64,000 nt of DNA, taken from Apostichopus parvimensis (lineage: Eukaryota; Echinodermata; Holothuroidea; Aspidochirotida; Stichopodidae). The notes below the pieces were generated by a model. It was not told the DNA's origin. It saw only the letters and a program-made list of their open reading frames with translations, and made no database searches. Of the stretch, positions 52,301 to 59,058 are shown one piece after another. The stretch covers positions 21,035-85,034 of the forward strand of contig KN885464.1 in assembly GCA_000934455.1 (NCBI GenBank), written 5' to 3'. Each line of letters starts with the position of its first letter. Positions within the stretch are counted from its first letter, which is position 1. Both the position numbers and the translations under genes were made by a program.

Positions 52301-55300
52301 CGATCCATGACTACTGTACGTCTTGAGCGAACCAGTTCTGTGTGTATACTAGTCGATATCATTTCAGTCTTACTCATGACGGGCTCGTACAGATCACAAT
52401 ATCACCTTCTGTTGTTGATCAAGATAAACTCTGTAGTCTGCACTAATTCTCATCACAACAACAACAAATATTAAAGTGTCAAAATAATTATAGATCCTTT
52501 CTAAATGGAGAATTTGAACTTGAAGTTACATTCATTTTACCAATTACTCTACCTATATGAAAAACTTCAAAATGGATCTGCGAAAAGCAACTATGACCAG
52601 ATATTCAGAAATTGTGTTCCATTCCTTCTGTCCTTCCATCATTTCTGATTATTATCTACAATTATCATAATTTGATACAAATCTGTGCAGTAGTTCAGAT
52701 CTCTGACTACGGCACAGTACTGTATTATAACATGCCTTAACCTGATTGACTGTGCCTACAAATCTCTCTATTTTAACTTACTAACAAGTGCAGACACATT
52801 ATTGTAAATTCTTATTTTGACTAGATGGAAGAGATGGGGTGGGGGAAGGGGAAGTGGATGGATGGGAGCGAGCATATTCTCAGGGCAACTAAAATAAAAC
52901 TTTGTAAAATAGAATGGATGCCACGTCAGTTAGGAGTCAGACCAATCTAGAGCAGTCTAAATTTTTGGATGGTTGGGACAGATGGAAGCATGGGGGTGGG
53001 GGGAGGGGTTAGGGAATAAGAAAATGGGTATTTTGAAAGATACCCCACAGAAGTTGGTAGTACTGTACTACAATGTCAAATATAATACTACTTAATCATA
53101 CCATAGCAATCTGGCACTGTAACATACTGTTAGTACTACTTAAAGTACATTACTAGAATGATCTAATGAGTAGCTCTAGTGAGATAAATATGCAATAGAT
53201 CTCCCATCAATGAATAAAATTGAAATTTACAAATAGCTCAATGTACAAATTGTCCAATAATAGAACAAGAACACATGTTTAGTTCACACAACATAAGGTC
53301 AAGGATTCTCTATCAAACTAACTGATAAGGTGTATCAGTGCATAAATATTGACAACATTTGAGGATCGAGAGTAGCGAGGAATATGGAGCCATCTGTTTT
53401 CAACCACTTGTAAAAGGATGATTACTATTTAAGGTGAAAGTTTAATTAGTTTTGGCTTCCTATGTACTGCATATAAAACACATGATAGTACTGTATGATA
53501 GAATATTAAACTATTTTTATCATACTTCCAAATTACTGTACATTACCTTGAAACTAAGTTTACCATAATTCAGCTCATAATTCACAAGAGCACCAACGGT
53601 GAAGAGGTTATAATAATTCCATGACATGGTTCAAACTGATGCCATCAATAATCAATCGATCTAAAAATAACCAAGAAACTTACAATGCTTCTAGAGCACT
53701 TCAAATTCAAAAACCGTTATATTTTAGAAACTTTGGTGAGTAACCTAGATACAGTACCAGCTCTGTTTTTTTCCCCTTTTTTTTGCAAGTAGGTTGCAAA
53801 TTTAAACAATACAGACCCATACATCCAGTTATTCCAGTATAAACTTTGATCTCAAAAGAATGAGGTATAACAACTTGAAAGGTTGAGTACAACTTGCCAA
53901 TGCGCCAAATTGGCCTCTAAAACTGTAAATCATTTTCGTATATTAACTCCTGTAGAAGAACACATACAGTAGTACATGTACCTACTGTACTAACTACTAA
54001 GGAACAGTTTTGAGAAACTTTAAACAATCTATCACTTCTTTCCTACAGAAGAAATTAAGCACTTGGTGTACTTCCAAACCACATTTACATTCAGAATGGC
54101 CCCTAAATGACCGACTGTAAATTACCCACTTGTGCACTACCCAACAACAATCATACAGTTATGAGCAGTTATTACCTTCTGTCATAGTCAACATCCCTAC
54201 ATTCTGAAGAAGAAGAAGGAATTTATACAGACTTTATCTTGCTCAATTCTAACATGGCCTACATGACCTTTGACCTGACATTCTTATACATTCCAAATGG
54301 CCACCCTTTCTCCTCATCCCCTTTACATTTGTATTGGAAAGAGGCCAACTTTAATATCACTTTGATGCTAGGTAACAGATAAAAACCTACAGTACAGTAT
54401 ATCTACTAGTTAGCTACTTAGCTTTACTGATGTAAGTGAATAAAAACTTTACACTGTATCATATACAGAAAAACACAACAACTGTGAGAAATAACCCCAC
54501 CCCCCCCCCAAAAAAAATAGCTTCCTACTTGATCTAGCTTTGTTGACGTTAGTTATTTAACAACTTTAACATTACACTGTATCATAAAGAAAAACGCAAC
54601 TACAGTACTCTGAAAAAAAACAACAACAGCTTCCGTAATTCAGTTAGTCAATGCTATTGAAATGTCCACACAGTCCTGAATATATTTATACGTGTACTCA
54701 GGAAGAAAGAGTGTCCTCTACAGTCAGTCAGCCTGTAGTGAACTTGTTAGTTGCTAACTGTATGATTACAAACTCAACGGAGGCATGGTTTGACTCACTA
54801 CATAAAACACTTTTCTACAGCATTGTATTACATATTATACAGTAGAGTTTCTGTTAACACTGATTTTTTTCTTAATAAAAACGTCTGTCAAAAATTCATT
54901 TCCTCCTATGTAAATAGCTCCTTGGCAAGTTTCTTTCTTGTGAATATTATTAGTGCACAACCAGTAGACAGGCATTTTGTAGGGTGAACATTCTCATGGA
55001 TTCATTTTGTATTTAGGAACATTCCATGTGCTTTAAAAACACAAGGTTGAATTAAATGGTTCAAGCTCTTACCTAAATGATTACAGAAAGAGTATTTAAG
55101 AACATATCATAATTTTCTTCTTTGACAAATTTGACATATAAACACTGGACAATGTGCAATATGGTTATTTTAATAAAATTGGCCCCCCCCCCTTTTTGCA
55201 CACCATAGAAGTAACTTGTATTGTTACATCACAACGCTTTCTTTGGTGAAACATGCCCGGAAGCAACAGTGTCAATTACTGTACAGTTTTAATACCTGAG

Positions 55301-58300
55301 ACACAATCTTTGATCTGACTACTGTACCATAAAATTTGCAGCATGGAAGCTGAACAAGAACCTGCTCATGCATACTGCACTGTACGTTATTTCAAGTTAC
55401 CAAGCGAATGACTAGATACTTTGTTTCTGCTTTATTGTAACTAATTTGCCTTTAATAATAAGTTTGTTTTATTACAGTACTACTCACGTAGTAAATTATT
55501 GTACAATTCCCACTTGGCAAACACGAAGAGATCAAAATTGGTGTGCCTGTAAAGGGTATCACCAGACACCAGCTAACAGTTAAAATTGATTTCATACTAC
55601 AAATTTGAAAAGAATAACAGTACATTTACAAAATGAAGCAATTAGAAATTTAAGAAAGGAGTAAAGGGAGCTTTCGAAAATAATAAAAAATTTTCAACAT
55701 GTGCCACATTCAAATCCAAATGGCTGATTCAGTACAAAGTTAATTGAGAGAATTCCACGAGACCGAAGGTCCGCGAGACCGAAGGTCCGCGAGACCGAAT
55801 TTCCGCGAACATATGGTCCGCGAGACCGAATTTCCGCGAGCCGATGGTCCGCGAGACCAATGGTCTATGCATGGTCCATCGATAGGCGTAACTAGACTTT
55901 TTCATTAGAGGGCTTCAGAGCGGGTCAAAGAGATTGACAAGGGGAGGGGGGGGCAATATTGTTTAAAATAGGATATCGCTATATCTAATTATCAAGTTAT
56001 ATTGTATATATTCTAATATTTCCTTTGGGGCAGCAGGGGACGGGGGGAGCGAGACTTTGAGAGCGGGGGCTTTCGCCCCCTGCAATCCCCTCTGGTTACG
56101 CCACTGGTGGAGGCGTAGCATCAATGCAAGTTGTCCCAGCCCCCTTGCGTATAAGTCACTGGTATCCACTATGAAAAGAAATGGCTGTAAATTCTTTTTC
56201 TTTTCTTTAATTACGCGCTTAATCAACGTAATATTACCGGTAGTAATATTTATCTTACCACTAGTATAGGCCTTGTAATAGTTTCGGTCTCGCGGACCAC
56301 GGTCTCGAAGACCTTCGGTGCCGCGGACCTTTTTAATTTCGGTCTCGCGGACCTTCAGTCTCGTGGGCGGTAACCAGTTAATCAACACATATTCCTTAGT
56401 CTTAGGGTTGTTGGGATATATGGGATTTCCATGACTGATCTGTCATTAATTTAGGTTCTCCCAAACAAACAATTTATCGCGATATATAGCATGTTGGGTA
56501 GAATGTTAAATGGCAGTCCGGGGAGCAGGAATGGGTGCGACAATTACGCGAATGCCATTGTAACTCTATGAATACTCATGGAAAAGAGAAGGCTCGGAAC
56601 TGAATAAGAGCTGGTGTTCATTGACAATCATCAAAATGCATCTAGGGTTCCAAATTGAGCTTCTTTTGGCTTCCGAACTCCTTGGGAATGACTAAACTGA
56701 ACTTGTATAGAATTCAAAGGACAGCATTGAACATCTTTCAAAAATCCTCAAAATCGACACATTGTGCTAAACAGCCACGACAAATTAATCAAGAAATATT
56801 GGCTACATCATATTTCTTGATCATCTAGCTTGAAAACTGTGTTCCTTCAGTTTTCCATGTCTACAACAGAATACTATCCTACCGTTGTTAGCATGCTTCA
56901 CAATGATGCCTAACCACCTCGGTAATTACATGCTTCATGGTTGAAATATTTTTACCATAATGACAAATTTAAGAGTGAAATATGGATTTCGATCCTTAAA
57001 ATATACAGCTCTCAAAGCTTCTGTGTCAGAAAATTTTCAAAGTAATGATATGTGGTTTGCTGACTGCTACACCTGTTCTGTAGGTACAGCAAGGATTTCC
57101 ACGTGTTTATTACTGTACGTAGGCTTTCTCACAATGGCATTTGTTCTATTATGTATGACAGGTAACAATAAAACGTTTGCAAACAACACTGGTTTATTCT
57201 TAGGCTACAGGATGTAGAGGCCTGCTGCATTCAAATGTTCAAGTCAATGTAAGTAAATAGGAAATGTTACCATTGTTCAAAACTGAATAAGAAACCTTAT
57301 AATTTGGGAGATTAATAACTCATAAAGTTACTGTACATGTATGTAAACTTTTGACATTTGCATAAACAGGAAAGCATTTATAATAGTTTGTCATTACTGA
57401 TATATATTGTTAGAACGTACCACACAGTACATACAAGCAGCCTGAAATTTCTTCACCATGCAGTATGTGAAAAATTTATTCCTCTTTCAGTATTTTGACA
57501 TTAGACTTGTAATATGGGTTAATTGGTACATGTATAAAACTTAAGCATAAAAGCTGCCCCTAGTTCAAATGTTATTTAATATCACATTTATTATTGGAGG
57601 GGCCAGATGAGCATTCTGCCCCCCCCCCTACCCGTTTCCATTCTGCCATTAACGTCATGAAATATCCTACCTGTGCATCTAAGAATGGGACCTGCTGATC
57701 CGTCAATCCATCAGGGTTATCGACCATGGCTGACGGGCTCAGCTCCCTCTTATACAGCCAGTCTTGTGGAAGGTTATCTGGGGGAAAACAATGTAAAAAT
57801 CATATTTTAGAGTAATAAATAGAAAGATAAAACATGGGAGTTTAAAGGTTTGCTCAGAATGTACCAGTTGACTATGCCAAAAATAAAATAAAATAAAAGC
57901 ACTTTCTGCCAAATATGTTTTATTATTTACCGTAGGCCCTACTTATCCACTACTAGTCATGGGAATTAATATATAATCCAGCGTAACAAATCTGAAAATT
58001 AAAACAAAGAACTAAAAGCTCCCTGCCTTAACGTTCTTTACTAAAACATTCTTCATATGATTATCAAAAGTCCAAACAAATAGAAAACAAGTGGGGCATG
58101 TGCAATTTGTAATTTTTACAATGGACAGTTATGAGTTATTTCATCAAAATTCGTAGATGAATTCATCATTAATGACAGACGTCGGACACCTAAGCCTTAA
58201 AGCACGCCAAAACTATAACTTCACAAATGTAAGTTCTTGCTTGCACACGGGTCATTTTGGAGAGAAAATTACTGTAGCTTCTTAGTTTTTTAGTGAAATT

Positions 58301-58997
58301 AGCACTTGCTTGTCATGGTGAAATCGTGTCATGGTGAAATGGTTGTCATGGTGAAATCGTGTATTTCTTAGGGGTGTCTGAACTTCGCAGTGTTCAGAAC
58401 TTCGCAATACTGACTAGGCCTAGATACATTAGTAGTGTTCATTTAAATCAAATTCTCATGAACAGTTTGAGTTCCATGATGTTTCATTTTATTTACAGTT
58501 TTGAGGCTGGCAATGGCATGATTCACATAATCTGAAAAAGTCTAACGTGGTAATGTTGGGCCTAGAAGTAAGTTACTCTGTACTCCTGTTGGCTAATTTA
58601 GTCTATAAAAAGCTAAGCTACGAGTACGACCTAGTATCACTATCACCTTCAGTTAGGCTAGGCTAACAAATAAGATGTAATTGCCTAAACATGCCGGACA
58701 AGCACTCAAAAGTTGACTAGGTGCTTTATAATAACAGTGGGTTCCTCTTTTAAAGCAATTTGTAATCTAGGCTAATTTGAGCAATAGCCTTTGCCTAGAT
58801 TTATCAATGGTGGCCATTTCGATGGTGCATAAGCCTAACCGTTAGGCCTAACAAAAGTTGTGGTGCAATTATTCTAATCGCCAAAATATCGCAAAATAAC
58901 AGAGACCGCACATTGACAACAGTACACAATCAAGTAACAATACACAACTATTACCGTCATCTTTTTCGAGGAAGGAATCTTCCCAGCAAAATGACAT
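9981..58997 (-). CDS. ETV1/4/5-like: PEA3-subfamily ETS transcription factor (ETV1/4/5 ortholog), 10 coding exons
   Basis: This is a nuclear sequence-specific transcription factor that binds GGAA/T sites and, in the known family, acts downstream of FGF/RAS-ERK signalling. The model is complement(join(9981..10364, 12525..12691, 20902..21092, 23193..23454, 27243..27458, 38516..38578, 51209..51259, 51734..51824, 57671..57777, 58955..58997)). All junctions are GT-AG and all phases agree, giving 524 residues; human ETV1 has about 477. Visible parts: N-terminal DQQVPF (DQQVPY in ETV1); acidic helix [14 protein letters not shown] at about 81-94; COP1-type degron EQFVPD at about 108-113; psi-K-x-E motifs at about 126-129, 234-237 and 332-335; RQTSEP and RQSSEP at about 285-311; ETS domain about 360-446; last residues VY. 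The ordered match to the PEA3 group and the absence of other ETS-family domains (no PNT) make the subfamily secure. The single paralog name is not resolvable, as expected for an invertebrate pro-ortholog. Extra small exons or alternative starts cannot be excluded. Confidence 0.96.
11231..11298. repeat. GTTAAC-based tandem repeat
   Basis: Seven copies of GTTAAC separated by ATTGT/TATG/ACTGT spacers. GTTAAC is its own reverse complement, so the tract is palindromic in many registers. Confidence 0.85.
11640..12062. repeat. Tandem dispersed-repeat monomers (TGACCTTTGACCTCCAC family)
   Basis: Three partial monomers of roughly 110-150 bp share the order TGACCTTTGACCTCCACTAAAA, a variable middle, CTTCCTxxCTTGAGATAT, TTTACxAGxTTTC and GACCTCTGGTGACCTCAGA. 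Related single copies lie at 5773-5895 and 26760-26990. I regard this as a dispersed repeat family of marine invertebrates; the family has no name I can give. Confidence 0.7.
11794..11806. promoter_or_regulatory. Perfect DR1 nuclear-receptor motif inside a repeat
   Basis: TGACCTTTGACCT is the reverse complement of AGGTCAAAGGTCA, the consensus DR1 site of RXR heterodimers, HNF4 and COUP-TF. It lies within a dispersed-repeat monomer in ETV intron 9, so occupancy is uncertain. Confidence 0.45.
12069..12480 (+). mobile_element. 5'-truncated non-LTR retrotransposon (LINE), 3' end
   Basis: An open frame from 12069 to 12329 ends in a stop and encodes the C terminus of a LINE ORF2 protein: [19 protein letters not shown], then [20 protein letters not shown], then [16 protein letters not shown]. 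The RSGxRLxxPRTxxxRYxxSFVPxxIxxxN pattern closes the ORF2 of many CR1/L2/Jockey-type elements. A 150-bp 3'UTR follows and ends GGCAATAAATTCAATTTC. It is antisense to the host gene and 5'-truncated, as is usual for LINE copies. The final 88 codons are open, so the insertion is probably not very old. Clade assignment is uncertain. Confidence 0.8.
12525..12691 (-). CDS. ETV exon 9: N-terminal half of ETS domain
   Basis: 167 nt, entered in phase 1 (acceptor TTCTGCAG) and left in phase 0 at GTGAGA. It encodes residues 342-397: a short pre-domain, then [18 protein letters not shown] and [18 protein letters not shown]. These are the first two helices and first strands of the winged-helix ETS fold, nearly identical to ETV1/4/5 ([16 protein letters not shown] against [16 protein letters not shown]). 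A LINE 3' end on the opposite strand lies only about 45 bp from the donor. Confidence 0.98.
14365..14408. repeat. 22-bp perfect tandem doublet
   Basis: AATGTAACTGTTATGTAAAT plus TG occurs twice in direct succession without mismatch. Confidence 0.95.
15180..15253 (+). mobile_element. Degraded tRNA-like SINE head
   Basis: GGCTGAATAGCTCATCTTGT AGAGAGCAC resembles the D-arm/A box of a tRNA (TAGCTCAGTTGGTAGAGCAC), and TGTTTCAACTTCC resembles a B box (GGTTCAAATCC) about 35 bp later. Several positions are off-consensus and no stable cloverleaf can be drawn, so it is a SINE remnant or tRNA pseudogene rather than a tRNA gene. Confidence 0.5.
15363..15560. repeat. Minisatellite, about 43-bp unit (CCATTGTTACACCCTTCCAA)
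   Basis: Four to five head-to-tail units read CCCCATTGTTACACCCTTCC, then AATTACCTCTATTACTAATT or a variant. The first two units are almost identical and the later ones diverge, so expansion was recent at the left side. Confidence 0.92.
16176..16384. mobile_element. Possible small MITE with 17-bp inverted ends and TA flanks
   Basis: TACCGTTGGAATTATT near 16180 is the inverse of AATAATTCCAACAGTA near 16367-16382 with one mismatch, and TA borders both ends. About 205 bp of AT-rich sequence lies between, with no coding content. A TA duplication would suit a Tc1/mariner-type element, but a two-base duplication is weak evidence in AT-rich DNA. Confidence 0.35.
16401..16457. repeat. Strong hairpin, 24-bp inverted repeat
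   Basis: AAAAAAATGTTCAAACATAA plus GTGT (16401-16424) is followed after six bases by its reverse complement, interrupted by one extra T. It may be a decayed foldback end or a cruciform-forming site. No pre-miRNA-like mature arm was recognised. Confidence 0.8.
18056..18420. mobile_element. Non-autonomous hAT-type MITE with 8-bp target duplication
   Basis: The 365-bp element begins CAGGGGTGGGCAACCT and ends AGGTTGCCCACCCCAG, so the terminal inverted repeats are 16 bp with one mismatch. GTCTACAT flanks both ends (18048-18055 and 18421-18428) as a perfect 8-bp target duplication, the hallmark of the hAT superfamily. CAGGGGTGGGCAA termini are typical of hAT MITEs. The interior carries GGGCC-rich subterminal inverted stretches and no coding capacity. 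The intact ends point to fairly recent movement by a transposase encoded elsewhere. Confidence 0.93.
20902..21092 (-). CDS. ETV exon 8: twin RQxSEP motifs and IKRE
   Basis: 191 nt, entered in phase 2 (acceptor AATTTCAG) and left in phase 1 at GTAAGG. It encodes residues 278-341 with RQTSEPC, then MFHRQSSEP about 15 residues later, matching RRQLSEPC and YQRQMSEP of ETV1. In ETV1 the serines of these motifs are targets of basophilic kinases such as PKA, RSK and [13 protein letters not shown] supplies a third psi-K-x-E motif. Both motifs and their spacing place the gene in the PEA3 group. Confidence 0.95.
21093..23192 (-). other. ETV intron 7 (2.1 kb)
   Basis: AT-rich. It contains short TA runs (about 21217-21232 and 21968-21985), a TTCTATTGTTTTCT doublet near 21680-21735 and a (GT)n of seven repeats near 22900. 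No gene, RNA or mobile element is supported. Confidence 0.85.
23193..23454 (-). CDS. ETV exon 7: Pro/Ser-rich central region with VKQE
   Basis: 262 nt, entered in phase 1 (acceptor GTCCACAG) and left in phase 2 at AAAAG|GTTTAA. It encodes residues 191-277, rich in Pro and Ser with several SP/TP sites that are candidates for MAP-kinase control (inference), and a sumoylation-type VKQE at about 234-237. An upstream GT (CA|GTAAAA) was rejected as donor because it throws exon 8 out of frame into a stop. The chosen donor joins cleanly to [13 protein letters not shown]. Confidence 0.9.
23570..24390. repeat. Minisatellite (TCTGTGTGTGATCAGAATGA), split by a MITE
   Basis: About ten units of 33-42 bp share TGTGTGTGATCAGAATGAAC plus AGAGACTCAG or variants. 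The two blocks, 23570-23759 and 24157-24390, were one array before the 397-bp element inserted. Units near the insertion are nearly identical and those at the edges are diverged. The right block reappears in the duplicate after the gap (to about 25722). Confidence 0.92.
23760..24156. mobile_element. Non-autonomous hAT-type MITE inside the minisatellite
   Basis: The 397-bp element starts CAGTGGCGGAGCA and ends TGCTCCGCCAATG (13-bp inverted ends, one mismatch). AGACTCAG precedes and follows it as an 8-bp duplication, although this octamer also occurs in the surrounding minisatellite units and so is weaker proof. CAGTGGCGGA-type termini are common among hAT elements. No transposase frame is present. 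A poly-G/poly-C subterminal palindrome lies at about 23784-23806. Confidence 0.82.
25034..25083. other. Assembly gap, 50 N
   Basis: Exactly 50 N, a conventional placeholder for a gap of unknown size. The two flanks overlap by 1282 apparently identical bases, so the gap is probably not real. Confidence 0.98.
25084..26365. repeat. Second copy of 23752-25033 (1282 bp)
   Basis: The base after the gap begins the same sequence as 23752, and identity continues to 26365, the equivalent of the last base before the gap (constant offset 1332). I saw no difference, including in the 10-G run. It contains a second copy of the MITE (25092-25488) and of half the minisatellite. Best read as two overlapping contig ends or haplotigs placed side by side. 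Confidence 0.95.
27243..27458 (-). CDS. ETV exon 6: sumo-type motif and S/T/Q-rich region
   Basis: 216 nt, phase 1 on both sides (acceptor TCTACAG, donor GTATAT), so it is frame-neutral. It encodes residues 119-190, beginning [15 protein letters not shown], which aligns with the LPLKIKKEPHSP stretch of ETV1. IKTEPKSP combines a psi-K-x-E sumoylation-type motif with a proline-directed serine. The rest ([11 protein letters not shown], then an A/P-rich end) is low-conservation linker and probably disordered. Confidence 0.93.
31251..31662. repeat. Diverged direct duplication
   Basis: ACGAGTGATCTGT, then ATGTTCTCCAGTTG, GGAACAGCCATCT and ACTGTAGTTT occur in the same order at 31254-31342 and again at 31545-31662, with an extra AGTGATCTGTATT near 31502. 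The copies differ by indels, so the duplication is old. Confidence 0.7.
33911..34032. repeat. AT-rich degenerate tandem repeat (ATCACTATATTTAATCGCT)
   Basis: Five to six irregular copies of TTTAATCACTATA or TATCACTATATTTAAT with short spacers. Confidence 0.8.
36801..37229. other. Assembly gap, 429 N
   Basis: An N run of non-round length, so the size is probably estimated from read pairs. The left flank ends in A-rich sequence and no shared sequence was seen between the flanks. An ETV exon could hide here, but the frame across exons 5 and 6 is complete without one. Confidence 0.98.
38089..38397 (+). mobile_element. tRNA-derived SINE, near full length
   Basis: The head (about 38097-38160) has an A box (TGGCTAAGGCGTCGGACTCG) and a B box (GGTTCGATTCC). 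The middle has TGTCCTTGGGCAAGATGCTT and TCTCCACCCAGGGGTTAAAT, a central segment shared by SINEs of several invertebrates. The tail has GTAAAGCGCTTTGAGAAC and GTGCTATATAAG, then ATTATTATT, as in SINEs mobilised by CR1/L2-type LINEs. It is antisense to the host gene, and its end lies about 120 bp from the donor of exon 5. CTAACAG/TTAACAG at the two ends may be the target duplication. Confidence 0.88.
38516..38578 (-). CDS. ETV exon 5: COP1-type degron cassette
   Basis: 63 nt, phase 1 on both sides (acceptor GTGACAG, donor GTGAGT). It encodes residues 98-118, including [14 protein letters not shown], matching the NDEQFVPDYQAES segment of ETV1. In the vertebrate family the VP motif here is the docking site for the ubiquitin ligase COP1. 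Vertebrate ETV1 has two nearby VP motifs (AQVPD and FVPD); only the second is visible here. The exon stands alone between 12.6-kb and 11.1-kb introns, with a SINE ending about 120 bp past its donor. Confidence 0.95.
38715..38956. repeat. Direct repeat pair, 84 bp, with a short internal array
   Basis: GGCAAAATTCTATATCTTAA through TTGACAATTCCCAAGTC (38715-38798) recurs at 38874-38956 with a few differences. Between them GCAAAACAAAAGTGCATTT repeats two to three times. It probably arose by local duplication. Confidence 0.9.
46672..46694. repeat. (TA)n microsatellite
   Basis: About eleven TA repeats. Confidence 0.95.
47797..47882. repeat. TATG/TATA-rich short tandem repeat
   Basis: Irregular repeats of TTATGTATAT(T)ATG over about 85 bp. 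Confidence 0.9.
51209..51259 (-). CDS. ETV exon 4: acidic activation helix
   Basis: 51 nt, phase 1 on both sides (acceptor CTTGCAG, donor GTATGT), so it is a frame-neutral cassette. It encodes residues 81-97, [17 protein letters not shown], very close to ELFQDLSQLQETWLAEA of ETV1. In vertebrates this amphipathic acidic helix is the main N-terminal transactivation segment and contacts Mediator MED25. Intron 3, on its 5' side, is only 474 bp, whereas the intron on its 3' side is about 12.6 kb. Confidence 0.95.
51260..51733 (-). other. ETV intron 3 (474 bp)
   Basis: The shortest intron. Nothing beyond splice sites and AT-rich sequence is visible. Confidence 0.9.
51734..51824 (-). CDS. ETV exon 3: linker before activation helix
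   Basis: 91 nt, entered in phase 0 after CGCCAG and left in phase 1 at GTGCAG. It encodes residues 51-80, ending GDLEKDSK, which aligns with DLAHDSE just before the acidic activation domain of ETV1. The rest ([11 protein letters not shown]) is a poorly conserved linker. An internal GAAG|GTGACT is a possible weak alternative donor. Because it accepts phase 0, this exon is also frame-compatible with the unexplained open exon at 52153-52377. Confidence 0.88.
52153..52377 (-). CDS. Unassigned open exon with CARD-like (death-fold) look
   Basis: An open stretch of 75 codons inside ETV intron 2, on the same strand, starts at an ATG and ends at a possible donor (CAAGAG|GTACTT). It reads as a plausible helical protein: [11 protein letters not shown], then [20 protein letters not shown] and [13 protein letters not shown]. 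The pattern LxxxILTDExIExLExxxxRDEKL resembles the H2-H4 part of CARD domains, a family that is expanded in echinoderms. A TGA lies in frame shortly upstream, so the ATG could be a true start. It ends in phase 0, the phase ETV exon 3 accepts about 330 bp downstream. It may be an alternative first exon, an exon of a nested gene, a decayed CARD fragment or chance. No other exon was found for it. Confidence 0.35.
54264..54276. promoter_or_regulatory. Perfect DR1 nuclear-receptor motif in intron 2
   Basis: A second exact TGACCTTTGACCT, flanked by unrelated sequence. Only the motif is seen; use by a receptor is inference. Confidence 0.35.
55756..56366. mobile_element. Foldback-type element with GGTCCGCGAGACCGAA arrays at both ends
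   Basis: The left end (55756-about 55862) starts CCACGAGACCGAAGGTCC and contains six copies of a 16-18-bp unit GGTCCGCGAGACCGAA or TTTCCGCGAG. The right end (about 56281-56366) carries the same units in inverse orientation and ends GGACCTTCAGTCTCGTGG. The CpG-rich ends contrast with the AT-rich intron. Inverted arrays of short repeats at the termini are typical of foldback elements. There is no coding region of its own and a second element appears to be nested inside. Confidence 0.75.
55880..56107. mobile_element. Possible hAT-like MITE nested in the foldback element
   Basis: TAGGCGTAACTAGAC at the left is roughly the inverse of CTCTGGTTACGCCACTG at the right. CAGTGGCGTAACCAGAG is a common hAT-type terminus. 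The interior has GGGGGCTTTCGCCCCC, a small perfect hairpin. The left end is decayed and no clean 8-bp duplication was found. Confidence 0.45.
57671..57777 (-). CDS. ETV exon 2: N-terminal DQQVPF block
   Basis: 107 nt, entered in phase 1 after CCCCCAG and left in phase 0 at GTAGGA. It encodes residues 15-50 and ends in [13 protein letters not shown], which matches the FYDQQVPYM stretch at the start of vertebrate ETV1. The preceding part ([12 protein letters not shown]) has no counterpart I recognise in ETV1 and makes this N terminus longer than the vertebrate one. Confidence 0.9.
57778..58954 (-). other. ETV intron 1 (1.2 kb)
   Basis: AT-rich, with one small triplet of tandem GTCATGGTGAAATCGT units. 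Nothing else is seen. Confidence 0.85.
58311..58367. repeat. Three tandem GTCATGGTGAAATCGT-type units
   Basis: GTCATGGTGAAATCGT, GTCATGGTGAAATGGTT and GTCATGGTGAAATCGT follow directly on one another. Confidence 0.93.
58955..58997 (-). CDS. ETV exon 1 (coding part): start codon
   Basis: It encodes [14 protein letters not shown] plus one base (43 coding nt), then donor GTAATA. The ATG was chosen because the spliced frame runs intact into exon 2, and an in-frame TAA lies upstream with no other in-frame ATG in between. The exon must extend 5' as UTR. A plausible acceptor (TTATTTACAG) would put the exon boundary near 59072, which would imply further non-coding 5' exons beyond. The first residues are not strongly conserved in the family, so the assignment rests on frame and position. 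Confidence 0.75.
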
Positions 58998-59009
58998 TAT
59001 ACGACTAAA

Positions 59010-59048
59010 AGCACTGAAGGTTCCTTTGGCAAAGTCGTCTTCAGTGCT
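59010..59048 (-). promoter_or_regulatory. 10-bp inverted repeat just upstream of the ETV ATG
   Basis: AGCACTGAAG (59010-59019) is perfectly complementary to CTTCAGTGCT (59039-59048) with a 19-nt loop. It sits about 12 nt upstream of the start codon and overlaps the end of the possible uORF. In RNA it could form a leader hairpin; a functional role is inference. Confidence 0.35.
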
Positions 59049-59058
59049 TCGCAGACAT
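59041..59058 (-). promoter_or_regulatory. Possible uORF (MSAKH) in the ETV 5' leader
   Basis: If the region just upstream of the ETV start is transcribed, it contains a five-codon ORF (MSAKH, then TGA) whose ATG is about 60 nt before the main start. It is not in frame with the main ORF. Presence in the mRNA is inferred, because the transcription start is not visible. Confidence 0.3.

Larger units (their letters stand above)
51825..57670 (-). other. ETV intron 2 (5.8 kb)
   Basis: It contains the CARD-like open exon (52153-52377), a DR1 motif at 54264, a dense set of TACTGTA/TACAGTA words between 52700 and 55500, and a foldback element with a nested insertion at 55756-56366. 56380-57660 shows nothing recognisable. 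Confidence 0.88.
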
